Source: Trichothermofontia sp037445115
Lineage (GTDB): Bacteria; Cyanobacteriota; Cyanobacteriia; B231
NCBI GenBank assembly: GCA_037445115.1
Contig: JBBILC010000057.1
Span: 1-29,604 of the forward strand
DNA length: 29,604 nt
Direction: 5' to 3'
Positions 1 through 7,007 of this stretch are shown here, piece by piece. Within the stretch, counting starts at the first letter, position 1. Each line of letters starts with the position of its first letter. The notes beneath the pieces are model-generated. The model was not told the DNA's origin. It ran no database searches and worked only from the letters and a program-made list of their open reading frames with translations. A program made the position numbers and the translations under genes.

Positions 1-237
1 AAACAATAGGGGTGACAGCACCGAGATCTGCACCATCTTTTCCAGATAGGGCGGATATTCCAGCAGGTTATAAAATCCCTGGCGTACCTGATCGAGAAAC
101 TCCCGTTCAGCCTCAGTTAAACTGGGCAAATTTCCCTGCCATTCGGTAAAAAAGGCACTGTCATAGACTCGCTGTAACCCAAATTGGTTAATCAAGTCCC
201 GTAAGGTAACCGTTTTTGCTGGCAGGGTTTGCACCAT
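1..237 (-). CDS. Restriction-endonuclease-like protein (N-terminal part; runs off window)
   Basis: An open frame starts with ATG at 237 and stays open for 79 codons to the window edge, so only the N-terminus is seen. It begins MVQTLPAKTVTLRDLINQFG and continues with the pattern EWQGNLPSLTEAEREFLDQV and YNLLEYPPYLEKMVQ. I recognise this as the N-terminus of a common cyanobacterial family often annotated as type I restriction enzyme R-like, with a PD-(D/E)xK nuclease fold expected further on; that catalytic part lies outside the window. It starts 5 bp after the sufB stop on the same strand, so co-transcription with ftrC-sufB is possible. This is the position where sufC would be expected in many cyanobacteria. 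No strong ribosome binding site is seen. The family assignment is from memory of related sequences and the gene is incomplete. Confidence 0.65.
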   Translation of the reverse strand, partial: MVQTLPAKTVTLRDLINQFGLQRVYDSAFFTEWQGNLPSLTEAEREFLDQVRQGFYNLLEYPPYLEKMVQISVLSPLLF

Positions 238-242
238 AGGAC

Positions 243-1685
243 CTAGCCGACACTGCCTTCCAGCTTCAGACTAAGCAAGCGATCGGCTTCTACCGCAAAC
301 TCCATCGGCAGTTGATTAAAGACTTCCTTACAGAAGCCACTAATCATCATCGAAATCGCGTCTTCGGCTGAAATTCCCCGCTGGGCAAAGTAGAACAATT
401 GGTCCTCACCAATCTTAGACGTTGACGCTTCATGCTCCACTCTAGCCGCCTGGTTTTGCACCTGGATATAGGGGAACGTATTCGCCTGGGCGCGATCGCC
501 GATCAGCATCGAGTCACACTGGGAATAGTTCCGTGCGCCTTCCGCCTTGGGACCGACTTTCACCAGCCCGCGATAGCTGTTTTTCGAGTGGCCTGCCGAG
601 ATGCCCTTAGAGACGATCGTGCTACGGGTATTGCGACCCACATGCACCATTTTGGTCCCGGTATCCGCCTGCTGATAGTTATTCGTCAAGGCTACGGAAT
701 AAAATTCACCGACAGAGTTATCACCCACTAGCACACAACTGGGATACTTCCAGGTAATTGCTGAACCGGTTTCCACCTGTGTCCAGGAAATCTTGGAATT
801 CACCCCCTGGCAAAGGCCACGCTTGGTGACAAAGTTGTAAATGCCACCCTTGCCGTTTTCATCCCCGGCGTACCAGTTTTGCACGGTTGAGTATTTGATT
901 TCGGCATTGTCCAGCGCCACCAATTCCACTACTGCGGCATGGAGTTGGTTAGTGTCAAACATTGGGGCCGTACAGCCTTCCAGATAGCTGACGTAGCTGT
1001 CCGCTTCGGCAATGATTAGCGTCCGTTCAAACTGCCCCGATTCACCGTTATTAATCCGGAAATAGGTAGACAGTTCCATCGGACAATGGACACCTTTGGG
1101 AATATAGACAAAGGAGCCATCACTAAATACGGCTGAGTTCAGTGCCGCAAAATAGTTATCCCCGGTCGGCACGACACTGCCCAGGTACTTTTGCACTAGG
1201 TCGGGATACTCGCGCACCGCTTCCGCGATCGAGCAGAAAATCACCCCTTCCTTGGCCAATTTCTCCCGAAACGTCGTCGCCACGGAAACACTGTCAAAGA
1301 CCGCATCCACCGCCACATTGGCCAGCCGCTTTTGCTCCGAGAGGGGAATGCCCAACTTCTCGAAGGTTTCCAACAGAACCGGATCGACTTCCTCCAGGCT
1401 TTGCTTTTTCGCTTGCACCTTGGGAGCCGAATAATAAATGATGTCTTGGTAGTCGATCGCGGGATAGTTTACCGCAGGCCATGTCGGTTCCTTCAGCTTT
1501 TGCCATTGGCGAAACGCCTTCAACCGGAACGCCAGCATAAATTCCGGTTCCTGCTTCTTTGCCGAAATTAGCCGGACGGTTTCTTCTGTCAGCCCACGGG
1601 GAATGGTATCCGACTCAATCTCGGTGACAAAGCCGTACTTGTAGGGTTGATTAACCAAATCCAGATTTTTAACTGCTGCCGTCAT
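243..1685 (-). CDS. sufB: Fe-S cluster assembly scaffold protein SufB
   Basis: 480 residues, the usual length for cyanobacterial/plastid SufB (Ycf24). SufB is the scaffold of the SUF machinery: with SufC (ATPase) and SufD it receives sulfur from SufS/SufE and builds Fe-S clusters in the cytoplasm. Visible family motifs include YLEGCTAPMFDTNQLHAAVV, NWYAGDENGKGGIYNFVTKR, SQCDSMLIGDRAQANTFPYI and EHEASTSKIGEDQLFYFAQR; the last two match the region holding the conserved Cys and His-Glu pair at the SufB-SufD interface in E. coli. The ATG at 1685 lies 14 bp after ftrC, which points to one transcript, and two SufR-type operators sit upstream of ftrC. What is odd is the downstream side: no sufC, sufD or sufS follows here, so the rest of the SUF complex must be encoded elsewhere. 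Confidence 0.97.
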   Translation of the reverse strand: MTAAVKNLDLVNQPYKYGFVTEIESDTIPRGLTEETVRLISAKKQEPEFMLAFRLKAFRQWQKLKEPTWPAVNYPAIDYQDIIYYSAPKVQAKKQSLEEVDPVLLETFEKLGIPLSEQKRLANVAVDAVFDSVSVATTFREKLAKEGVIFCSIAEAVREYPDLVQKYLGSVVPTGDNYFAALNSAVFSDGSFVYIPKGVHCPMELSTYFRINNGESGQFERTLIIAEADSYVSYLEGCTAPMFDTNQLHAAVVELVALDNAEIKYSTVQNWYAGDENGKGGIYNFVTKRGLCQGVNSKISWTQVETGSAITWKYPSCVLVGDNSVGEFYSVALTNNYQQADTGTKMVHVGRNTRSTIVSKGISAGHSKNSYRGLVKVGPKAEGARNYSQCDSMLIGDRAQANTFPYIQVQNQAARVEHEASTSKIGEDQLFYFAQRGISAEDAISMMISGFCKEVFNQLPMEFAVEADRLLSLKLEGSVG

Positions 1686-1699
1686 GGGTTTGCCTCCTA

Positions 1700-2068
1700 C
1701 TAGTGGGCTGATACGCCGTTGGTGGTGCCGCGAATCTCTTCAAAGGTAATTTCTTGCTGGGTGCCTGCAAAGGGGTTATCCGGCATCAGGAACAACATGC
1801 AGTGACATTCCCGCCGCTCCCGCATGGGCACACAGGGACAGTTCCAATAGCTGGCATGGACCTCGGCTTCCTTGTCTTCGTAGTGGCGACAGGGGCACAG
1901 GGGCGACCCATACTCATCCTTATGCTTCGCCAACCCCTCAATCACCACCGCCGTAATACTGGGGTCGCTACAGAAGTAGGTGCCGGTCCGTTTGGCATAG
2001 GTCTCGGAGAAATGCCGCATGGCTTCCAGGCTTTTGTCAGAGGCTTGTTGGGGCTGGGTGCTTTGCAT
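1700..2068 (-). CDS. ftrC: Ferredoxin-thioredoxin reductase, catalytic (beta) subunit
   Basis: 122 residues. The protein carries CPC-X16-CPC-X8-CHC (Cys58/60, Cys77/79, Cys88/90) plus Cys33, the signature of the catalytic chain of ferredoxin:thioredoxin reductase. By comparison with the spinach enzyme, Cys60 and Cys90 would be the redox-active disulfide and Cys58, 77, 79 and 88 the ligands of the [4Fe-4S] cluster. The enzyme passes electrons from photosynthetically reduced ferredoxin to thioredoxin. The variable subunit (ftrV) is not in the window. It is the first gene of a likely ftrC-sufB transcript reading leftward from the SufR-type operators, so a 4Fe-4S redox enzyme appears to be co-regulated with cluster assembly. 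Start ATG at 2068. Confidence 0.96.
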   Translation of the reverse strand: MQSTQPQQASDKSLEAMRHFSETYAKRTGTYFCSDPSITAVVIEGLAKHKDEYGSPLCPCRHYEDKEAEVHASYWNCPCVPMRERRECHCMLFLMPDNPFAGTQQEITFEEIRGTTNGVSAH

Positions 2069-2116
2069 AGTGGTTAATGTGACAGAACGAACCGAGACCA
2101 GTTAAGATGGATAAAA

Positions 2117-2130
2117 CAACGACTGTGTTG
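2117..2130. promoter_or_regulatory. SufR-type operator 1 (CAAC-N6-GTTG)
   Basis: CAAC-GACTGT-GTTG is a perfect copy of the inverted repeat CAAC-N6-GTTG known as the SufR binding site in Synechocystis. It lies 49 bp before the ftrC start and in the divergent region shared with sufR. A second copy lies exactly 40 bp further on, about four helical turns. SufR with its Fe-S cluster would be expected to repress here. Confidence 0.85.
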
Positions 2131-2156
2131 CTTAACTGTCTCTGAGGTTAGTTTAG

Positions 2157-2170
2157 CAACTTTTGTGTTG
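2157..2170. promoter_or_regulatory. SufR-type operator 2 (CAAC-N6-GTTG)
   Basis: CAAC-TTTTGT-GTTG, a second perfect CAAC-N6-GTTG inverted repeat, about 100 bp upstream of the chosen sufR start. The pair of sites in the divergent sufR/suf promoter region reproduces the arrangement described for cyanobacterial SufR, which regulates both itself and the suf genes. Confidence 0.85.
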
Positions 2171-2270
2171 TTAAAGTCAACTGACTCAGATGAATCTGTC
2201 GTTTATCTGGGACTACAACCTCGCCCCGCCTCTGTTGCCCTGTTGCGCCATGCCGTCGATCGCACTGCAA

Positions 2271-2948
2271 ATGACGACTACCCAGCACACCTCCACCAAG
2301 CAAGATATCCTCCAGTTCTTGCTCAAACACGGGCAGGCCACGGCCCACACCCTGGCGGAAGCCCTAGACATCAGTCCCCAAGCGGTACGACGCCATCTGA
2401 AGGATTTGGAGGCTGATGACCTGATCCTGCACCACACTGTTCAGGAGGGTCCCGGACGCCCCAACCATTTGTATGAACTCAGCCAGATGGGGCGGGCGCA
2501 GTTCCCAGCCAATTACGATCGCTTTGCCCTATCGCTGCTGGATACGCTGGCAGAAACCGTTGGGGAAGAAGGCATGGGATCTATTTTACGCAAACAATGG
2601 CAGCGCAAAGCCCTGGAATACCGCCAACAGTTAGGCAAGGGCAGTCTGCGCGATCGCGTCGAACGCTTGGCCAACCTGCGACGGGCCGAGGGCTATATGG
2701 CCGAGTGGTATCCGGTGGAGGCCAGTCAGGTGGGCACAGGCCCGATCACCCAATTTATGTTGACGGAACACCACTGTGCGATTTCCAGTGTCGCCGAATC
2801 GTTCCCCAGTGTTTGCGGCCATGAGTTGGAAATGTTTGCAGCGGCGCTGCCGGATTGCGTGGTAGAGCGTACCCATTGGATTAATGATGGGGAGCATCGC
2901 TGTGGGTATCTGATTCAAGCTAAGTTGGATGGACGTGAGGCGGGCTGA
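2271..2948 (+). CDS. sufR: Fe-S cluster-sensing transcriptional repressor SufR
   Basis: 225 residues from ATG 2271 (MTTTQHTSTKQDILQFLLK). This start is preferred to in-frame ATGs at 2190 and 2250 because SufR proteins begin with this STKQDIL segment directly before the DeoR/ArsR-like winged helix; no clear Shine-Dalgarno supports any of them. The HTH spans roughly residues 10-50 (AEALDISPQAVRRHLKDLE). The C-terminal part has the four cysteines expected for the sensing [4Fe-4S] cluster: Cys169 (EHHCAIS), Cys182 (SVCGHELEMF), Cys196 (LPDC) and Cys211 (HRCGYLI). SufR represses suf genes when Fe-S supply is adequate and is itself autoregulated. It is divergent from ftrC-sufB, with two matching operators between them. 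Confidence 0.95.
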   Translation: MTTTQHTSTKQDILQFLLKHGQATAHTLAEALDISPQAVRRHLKDLEADDLILHHTVQEGPGRPNHLYELSQMGRAQFPANYDRFALSLLDTLAETVGEEGMGSILRKQWQRKALEYRQQLGKGSLRDRVERLANLRRAEGYMAEWYPVEASQVGTGPITQFMLTEHHCAISSVAESFPSVCGHELEMFAAALPDCVVERTHWINDGEHRCGYLIQAKLDGREAG

Positions 2949-3022
2949 GCCAATGCCTCTGGTTTGGGGGGTAAAAGGCACCACAGCAGCATAGAGATCC
3001 TTGGGAGAACGCGATCTCGTCG

Positions 3023-3118
3023 CTAGTATAGCCATCCTCATTCAGGTTAGGACAAGGGGCTTAAGCCCCTTGTTGATCAGGGCCTTTGAAATGTCCTAAT
3101 GGACGTGACTACCGCTAG
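3023..3118. repeat. Palindromic MITE-like element, copy 1
   Basis: About 96 bp with imperfect inverted ends (left ATAGCC..CATTCAGGTTAGGACA; right, read inverted, TAGCGGTAGTCAC..TTAGGACA) around the perfect palindrome CAAGGGGCTTAAGCCCCTTG at 3053-3072. The ends and core match the copy at 21873-21965. The 8-mer CGCTAGTA occurs at both edges (3021-3028 and 3113-3120) and may be a target duplication. The right end contains the comF stop codon, so the element may also end or stabilise comF and sufR transcripts, which converge here. No coding capacity is seen. Confidence 0.7.
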
Positions 3119-3831
3119 TAACGCTCCTCACCCTGGGTAACCGCGAGGGCAACAATCCCCAGAACGTCAACTCCGGCTTGTCGCAGTGTATCTGCCGCTG
3201 CTTGGGTGGTGGCTCCGGTCGTGTAGATGTCATCAAACAAAAGCACTAAGGGTGCTGATTTCCCTCGCAACCCCGATCCCACCGTAAACGCATTGGCGAC
3301 ATTTTGACTCCGGGCCGTGGGGGATAACCCAAACTGGGCTTCGGTAGCCCGAATCCGCTGTAGGCCCTGGGGACAGCAGGCTAGCCCCGTATAATCACAA
3401 AAACTGCGGGCGAGCAATTCAGCTTGATTAAAGCCCCGTTGTTTTAACTTACTGGCATGGAGCGGGATCGGTACCACGAGGGGCTGCGATCGCAACCGGG
3501 ATATGCCCATTGGTCGATTTTGCTGCCACGATTGGGCAATCCACTGGCCTAGGGGTCGGGCTAACTCTGGGTGATCGTCATACTTGAGTGCCGCGATCGC
3601 CCGCTTCAGCTTACCGCCATATATGCCCCAGCCAAAGAGGGGGAGTTCACCTCGCCAGTACTTGCCTGGTTGGGCCAACCGACAGGCTTGCAACTGACGC
3701 TCACAATCGAGACAGAAATTCCCTGCGGTAGACCGTTGACACAGCGGACAGGTCGCTTCCAGAAACAGGTCAAGCAGAGGTTGAACAATACCCCGTTGGA
3801 GACGCTGCGCGATCGCCGCCCATTTGACCAT
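3115..3831 (-). CDS. comF: ComF family protein (phosphoribosyltransferase-like)
   Basis: 238 residues, normal for ComF. The N-terminus has a four-cysteine zinc ribbon (Cys28, Cys31, Cys40, Cys43). The C-terminal half is a type I phosphoribosyltransferase fold with the PRPP-binding loop VLLFDDIYTTGATT at about residues 196-209. ComF proteins are needed for DNA uptake in naturally competent bacteria, probably in the cytoplasm, but their exact reaction is not settled. The stop codon lies inside the right end of a palindromic repeat, so the last residues (GEERY) could have been set by that insertion. The gene stands alone: sufR converges on it and the pst genes upstream are separated by a repeat-filled gap. 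Confidence 0.93.
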   Translation of the reverse strand: MVKWAAIAQRLQRGIVQPLLDLFLEATCPLCQRSTAGNFCLDCERQLQACRLAQPGKYWRGELPLFGWGIYGGKLKRAIAALKYDDHPELARPLGQWIAQSWQQNRPMGISRLRSQPLVVPIPLHASKLKQRGFNQAELLARSFCDYTGLACCPQGLQRIRATEAQFGLSPTARSQNVANAFTVGSGLRGKSAPLVLLFDDIYTTGATTQAAADTLRQAGVDVLGIVALAVTQGEERY

Positions 3832-3880
3832 GACATCGCCTACCGGAACCCTGCTCCTCCATTATCGATCGTGGTTCCCT

Positions 3881-4087
3881 AAAAATCTTGTGGGGTAGGC
3901 ATCTTGCCTGCCCCGATCATCGCGAGTCATTTGAACAAAAATCTTGTGGGGTAGGCATCTTGCCTGCCCCGATCATCAGATATCTCTACGAACAACCGGA
4001 CAGCCGAGACGGCTATCCCACAAGATTCCTGGCGGCTGGCCTGCTACGTTAACAGTCCGACAGCCGAGACGGCTATCCCACAAGATT
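3881..4087. repeat. Cluster of four related hairpin repeats (two direct, two inverted)
   Basis: This fills the 285-bp gap between comF and pstB. Two copies (3881-3921 and 3937-3977) are identical over 41 bp and read TCTTGTGGGGTAGGCATCTT followed by GCCTGCCCC. Two inverted copies (3999-4027 and 4059-4087), read on the minus strand, give TCTTGTGGGATAGCCGTCTC followed by GGCTGTC. Each has a small hairpin: AGGCA-TCT-TGCCT in the first pair and AGCCG-TCT-CGGCT in the second. The loop is the same while two stem pairs differ in a compensating way. The outer AATCTTGTGGG (3884-3894) can also pair with CCCACAAGATT (4017-4027). It looks like a REP-type interspersed repeat; whether it acts as a terminator is unknown. 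Confidence 0.85.
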
Positions 4088-4116
4088 GATGATCATTGGG
4101 GTTGGAATGCTGGACT

Positions 4117-4941
4117 TTAACCAAACCGACCGCTCACGTACTCCTGGGTTTTCTCGTTCGCGGGATTTTGGAAGATTTTCTCCGTGCGATCGTACTCCAC
4201 CAGATAGCCCACCTTACCGCCGCGATCGGTGGCTTCGGCATTATAGAAAGCGGTAAAATCCGACACCCGTGAGGCTTGTTGCATGTTGTGGGTGACGATG
4301 ATGATCGTGTACTGCTCCTTCAACTCCTGCAACAGTTCCTCAATCCGTAGCGTCGAAATCGGGTCTAGGGCGGAACAGGGTTCGTCCATTAGGATGACTT
4401 CGGGTTGAATCGCGATCGCCCGCGCAATGCACAACCGCTGTTGTTGCCCCCCGGACAAAGCCAAACCGCTCTTCTTGAGCATGTCCTTCACCTCATCCCA
4501 AAGCGCTGCTGCCCGCAGGGATTGTTCGACCAGATCATCCATATTGCCGCGATAGCCATTGATTCGCGCCCCAAAAGCAATATTTTCGTAGATCGATTTG
4601 GGGAAGGGGTTGGGCTTTTGGAACACCATGCCAATGCGACGACGCAACTCCACCGGATCGATCTTGGCGGCATAGATATCTTCACCGTGGAAGGTGATCC
4701 GCCCCTTCACCCTGGCACTGTCTACCAGATCATTCATCCGGTTAAAACAACGCAGGATAGTACTTTTCCCACAGCCAGACGGGCCAATAAAGGCAATGAC
4801 CTTATGCTTGGGGATATCTAGAAAAACATCGCGGACGGCGAGATTAGAGCCATAGTAAACCGAAACATTTTCGGCCCGGAGGGCGGGTTCTGGCATCTGA
4901 TGCGAGTTATTAGCGTTGGGCTGGGAGGGATCTTGCAGCAT
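4117..4941 (-). CDS. pstB: Phosphate ABC transporter, ATP-binding protein PstB
   Basis: 274 residues. It hydrolyses ATP at the cytoplasmic face to drive phosphate import through PstC/PstA. Walker A is GPSGCGKST at 53-61, the Q-loop is in GMVFQKPNPFPKSIYEN, the ABC signature is LSGGQQQR, Walker B is VILMDEPCSALDP and the switch His is in IIIVTHNMQQ. The set is complete and matches PstB closely, including the family-typical FNRMNDLV. It is the last gene of pstS-pstC-pstA-pstB. The 85-bp gap to pstA contains a 13-bp tandem duplication, so PstB translation may have its own signals. No phoU or second pstB follows; the next feature downstream is the hairpin-repeat cluster. Confidence 0.97.
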   Translation of the reverse strand: MLQDPSQPNANNSHQMPEPALRAENVSVYYGSNLAVRDVFLDIPKHKVIAFIGPSGCGKSTILRCFNRMNDLVDSARVKGRITFHGEDIYAAKIDPVELRRRIGMVFQKPNPFPKSIYENIAFGARINGYRGNMDDLVEQSLRAAALWDEVKDMLKKSGLALSGGQQQRLCIARAIAIQPEVILMDEPCSALDPISTLRIEELLQELKEQYTIIIVTHNMQQASRVSDFTAFYNAEATDRGGKVGYLVEYDRTEKIFQNPANEKTQEYVSGRFG

Positions 4942-4947
4942 ATATTT

Positions 4948-4973
4948 AGTCAGTATTGACAGTCAGTATTGAC
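4948..4973. repeat. Perfect 13-bp tandem duplication before pstB
   Basis: AGTCAGTATTGAC is present twice back to back, 6 bp upstream of the pstB start codon, in the pstA-pstB gap. The unit is itself a partial inverted repeat (GTCA..TGAC), so the pair could fold in the mRNA leader. Confidence 0.85.
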
Positions 4974-5026
4974 GGGGAACACAACAAGCAATGGCCATTC
5001 GGTGATAGCCATGAGTGCCTAGGAAC

Positions 5027-6055
5027 CTAGCGGATCTTTTGCTGGAATTTGTTCCGCAGGAAGATAGCAGTGGCATTCATAAACAACAGCACCACCATCA
5101 GCACAATAATCCCAGCCGCCGCGTTGACATGGAAGGCGGGTTGGGGGCGGCTAACCCAGTTATAGATTTGAATCGGGAGAACCGTGAAGGGACTTTGGAG
5201 ACTGTCGGGCAGGAAGGAAATAAAGGTCAACGCCCCGATCGTAATTAGGGGTGCGGTTTCCCCGATCGCCCGCGATAGGCCCAAAATCGTCCCGGTTAAA
5301 ATCCCCGGCATGGCGACCGGGAGGACATGGCTCCAGATCACCTGCCAGCGGGTGGCCCCCAGGGCAAACCCCGCCTGTCGGAGACTATCGGGGACCGCCC
5401 GCAAGGCTTCCCGCGTCGCCACAATGATCACGGGCAAAATCAATAGGGACAGGGTGAGCGCCCCCGTGATCAGGCTTCTGCCCCCGGTAACGGGAGCCAT
5501 AAATCTTACAAAGGCTGCTAAACCCAACAGCCCGTAGATGATCGAGGGCACCCCGGCGAGGTTACTGATATTGATTTCGATCGCCCGTGTCCACCAATTG
5601 TCGGTGGCAAACTCTTCCAGGAAAATACCGGCTCCCACGCCCACAGGGAACGCGATCGCGGCAATCAACAGCATCACATACACCGTCCCGATCAGGGCCG
5701 ATAGCAGACCGGCTTCCTCCGGTCGCCGGGAGGGAAAGTCCATAATAAAGGGCCACTTCAGACAGGCCGCACCGGTAAATTCACTCGGATGGGTGACCAG
5801 GAACGGTGGGGTTAAGCGTAGACAAGGGGCATCCTTAACATCCGTGCCAATAAAGGGCCAACTGAAGCGCGGCAAACCATCGATCAATACATCGATCAGC
5901 AAGGCCGCCAACACCGCGGTCGAGATAGCAACGGCTAACCAGGTCAAGGAGACAAAAATCTTGTCAATCAGGTAGCGGCGACTAATGTTTGGCTCAAAGT
6001 TATTGGCCGGTTCAATACTATCTTCCTGAACCGGCGGGGCGACGGGGCGGGTCAT
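5027..6055 (-). CDS. pstA: Phosphate ABC transporter, permease PstA
   Basis: 342 residues from ATG 6055. This start is chosen over an in-frame GTG/ATG-type start further upstream because it overlaps the pstC stop in the classic ATGA arrangement (ATG 6055-6053, TGA 6054-6052), implying translational coupling. The protein is an inner-membrane permease with about six transmembrane segments and the BPD_transp_1 coupling motif region (EALRAVPDSLRQAGFALGAT followed by RWQVIWSHVLP). It is longer than many PstA proteins because of an extended periplasmic segment after the first helix (about residues 70-115, with the sequence FPSRRPEEAG). It pairs with PstC to form the phosphate channel. Confidence 0.96.
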   Translation of the reverse strand: MTRPVAPPVQEDSIEPANNFEPNISRRYLIDKIFVSLTWLAVAISTAVLAALLIDVLIDGLPRFSWPFIGTDVKDAPCLRLTPPFLVTHPSEFTGAACLKWPFIMDFPSRRPEEAGLLSALIGTVYVMLLIAAIAFPVGVGAGIFLEEFATDNWWTRAIEINISNLAGVPSIIYGLLGLAAFVRFMAPVTGGRSLITGALTLSLLILPVIIVATREALRAVPDSLRQAGFALGATRWQVIWSHVLPVAMPGILTGTILGLSRAIGETAPLITIGALTFISFLPDSLQSPFTVLPIQIYNWVSRPQPAFHVNAAAGIIVLMVVLLFMNATAIFLRNKFQQKIR

Positions 6056-6993
6056 TCGTATTTCTCCCGGAAACGACGGACAAACCAATAACTAAAAATG
6101 TTGAGACCCAGCGTAATGACGAAGAGGGTCATCCCCACCGCGAAGATGGTCTTGTAGGCCAGAGAGCCAGCGGGGGTATCCCCCAAACTCACCTGGACGA
6201 TGTAGGCCGTCATGGTCATCACGGGGACAAACGGATTCAGACCCAACCGGGGGTTTTGCCCTGCCGCCAGGGTCACGATCATCGTTTCCCCGATCGCCCG
6301 TGAAATCGCCAAAATTAACGAGGCCACAATCCCCGACAGGGCCGCCGGCAGGACTACCGAGATAATCGTTTCTCGCTTCGTTGCCCCCAGGGCATAGGAG
6401 CCATCCCGTAAACTTTGGGGCACGGCATAGATCGCGTCTTCACTCAGGGAGGCCACCAGTGGCGTAATCGAAACCCCCAGGACTAAACCCGCACTCAGGG
6501 CATTAAACCCCTGGAGGTTAGGGATGAATTTCTGTAAGAGCGGGGTCACAAACAGGAGGGCAAAGTACCCAAAGACCACCGTCGGCACCCCAGCCAGAAT
6601 TTCCAGAATCGGCTTGAGGAAACTGCGCAGTTTGGACGGGGCATATTCGCTCAGGTAGACCGCTGATAATAAGCCCAAGGGCAAGGCCACGGTAATCGCG
6701 ATCGCTGAGGTCATCACCGTGGCGCTGATCAGCACGAAAATCCCAAACTGGGCACTGGCAAACAGGGGTGTCCACTTGGTATCCGTGAGGAATTGCCAGA
6801 GGGAAACTTCCTGGGAAAACTCAAACGTTTCAAAGATCAGGGACAGAACAATCCCGATCGTTGTGGCCACGGAGACAAAGGCAAACAGGGCAAAAACCGA
6901 CTTAACCCCCAGTTCGATCCATCGGTTAAGTTGACGATTGGGTCGCCATAGGTCCGTCAGGGGTGGCGGTGAAGGAGAGATCTCTGAAGTCAT
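6052..6993 (-). CDS. pstC: Phosphate ABC transporter, permease PstC
   Basis: 313 residues. This is the partner permease of PstA, with about six membrane segments. Family motifs include EILAGVPTVVFGYFALLFVT, the cytoplasmic coupling loop YAVPQSLRDGSYALGATKRE and ISRAIGETMIVTLAAGQNP. It ends in FVRRFREKYE with a TGA that overlaps the pstA start by 4 bp. The region around its ATG is duplicated: CGTAATGACTT occurs twice with a 14-bp period, giving a tiny upstream ORF whose TAA overlaps the pstC ATG (TAATG). The 349-bp gap from pstS, with a stable hairpin, suggests that the permease genes are expressed at a lower level than pstS. Confidence 0.97.
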   Translation of the reverse strand: MTSEISPSPPPLTDLWRPNRQLNRWIELGVKSVFALFAFVSVATTIGIVLSLIFETFEFSQEVSLWQFLTDTKWTPLFASAQFGIFVLISATVMTSAIAITVALPLGLLSAVYLSEYAPSKLRSFLKPILEILAGVPTVVFGYFALLFVTPLLQKFIPNLQGFNALSAGLVLGVSITPLVASLSEDAIYAVPQSLRDGSYALGATKRETIISVVLPAALSGIVASLILAISRAIGETMIVTLAAGQNPRLGLNPFVPVMTMTAYIVQVSLGDTPAGSLAYKTIFAVGMTLFVITLGLNIFSYWFVRRFREKYE

Positions 6994-7007
6994 TACGACA
7001 AAGTCAT
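6993..7007 (-). promoter_or_regulatory. Four-codon leader ORF overlapping the pstC start
   Basis: ATG ACT TTG TCG TAA, with the stop overlapping the pstC ATG (TAATG). It arises from a 14-bp tandem duplication of the pstC start region. It could couple translation re-initiation to pstC or could simply be a recent slippage duplication. Confidence 0.4.

Noticed and set aside
2190..2270. Longer sufR start giving 27 extra residues
   Set aside because: The extra N-terminus (MNLSFIWDYNLAPPLLPCC..) is unlike SufR proteins and would run through the region just after the operator; the ATG at 2271 fits the family.
3881..4087. CRISPR-like spacing of repeats
   Set aside because: Only two direct copies, the other two are inverted and diverged, and each contains its own hairpin; no leader or cas genes.
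5538..5975. Plus-strand ORF over pstA
   Set aside because: Antisense to a well-conserved permease gene, no motifs.
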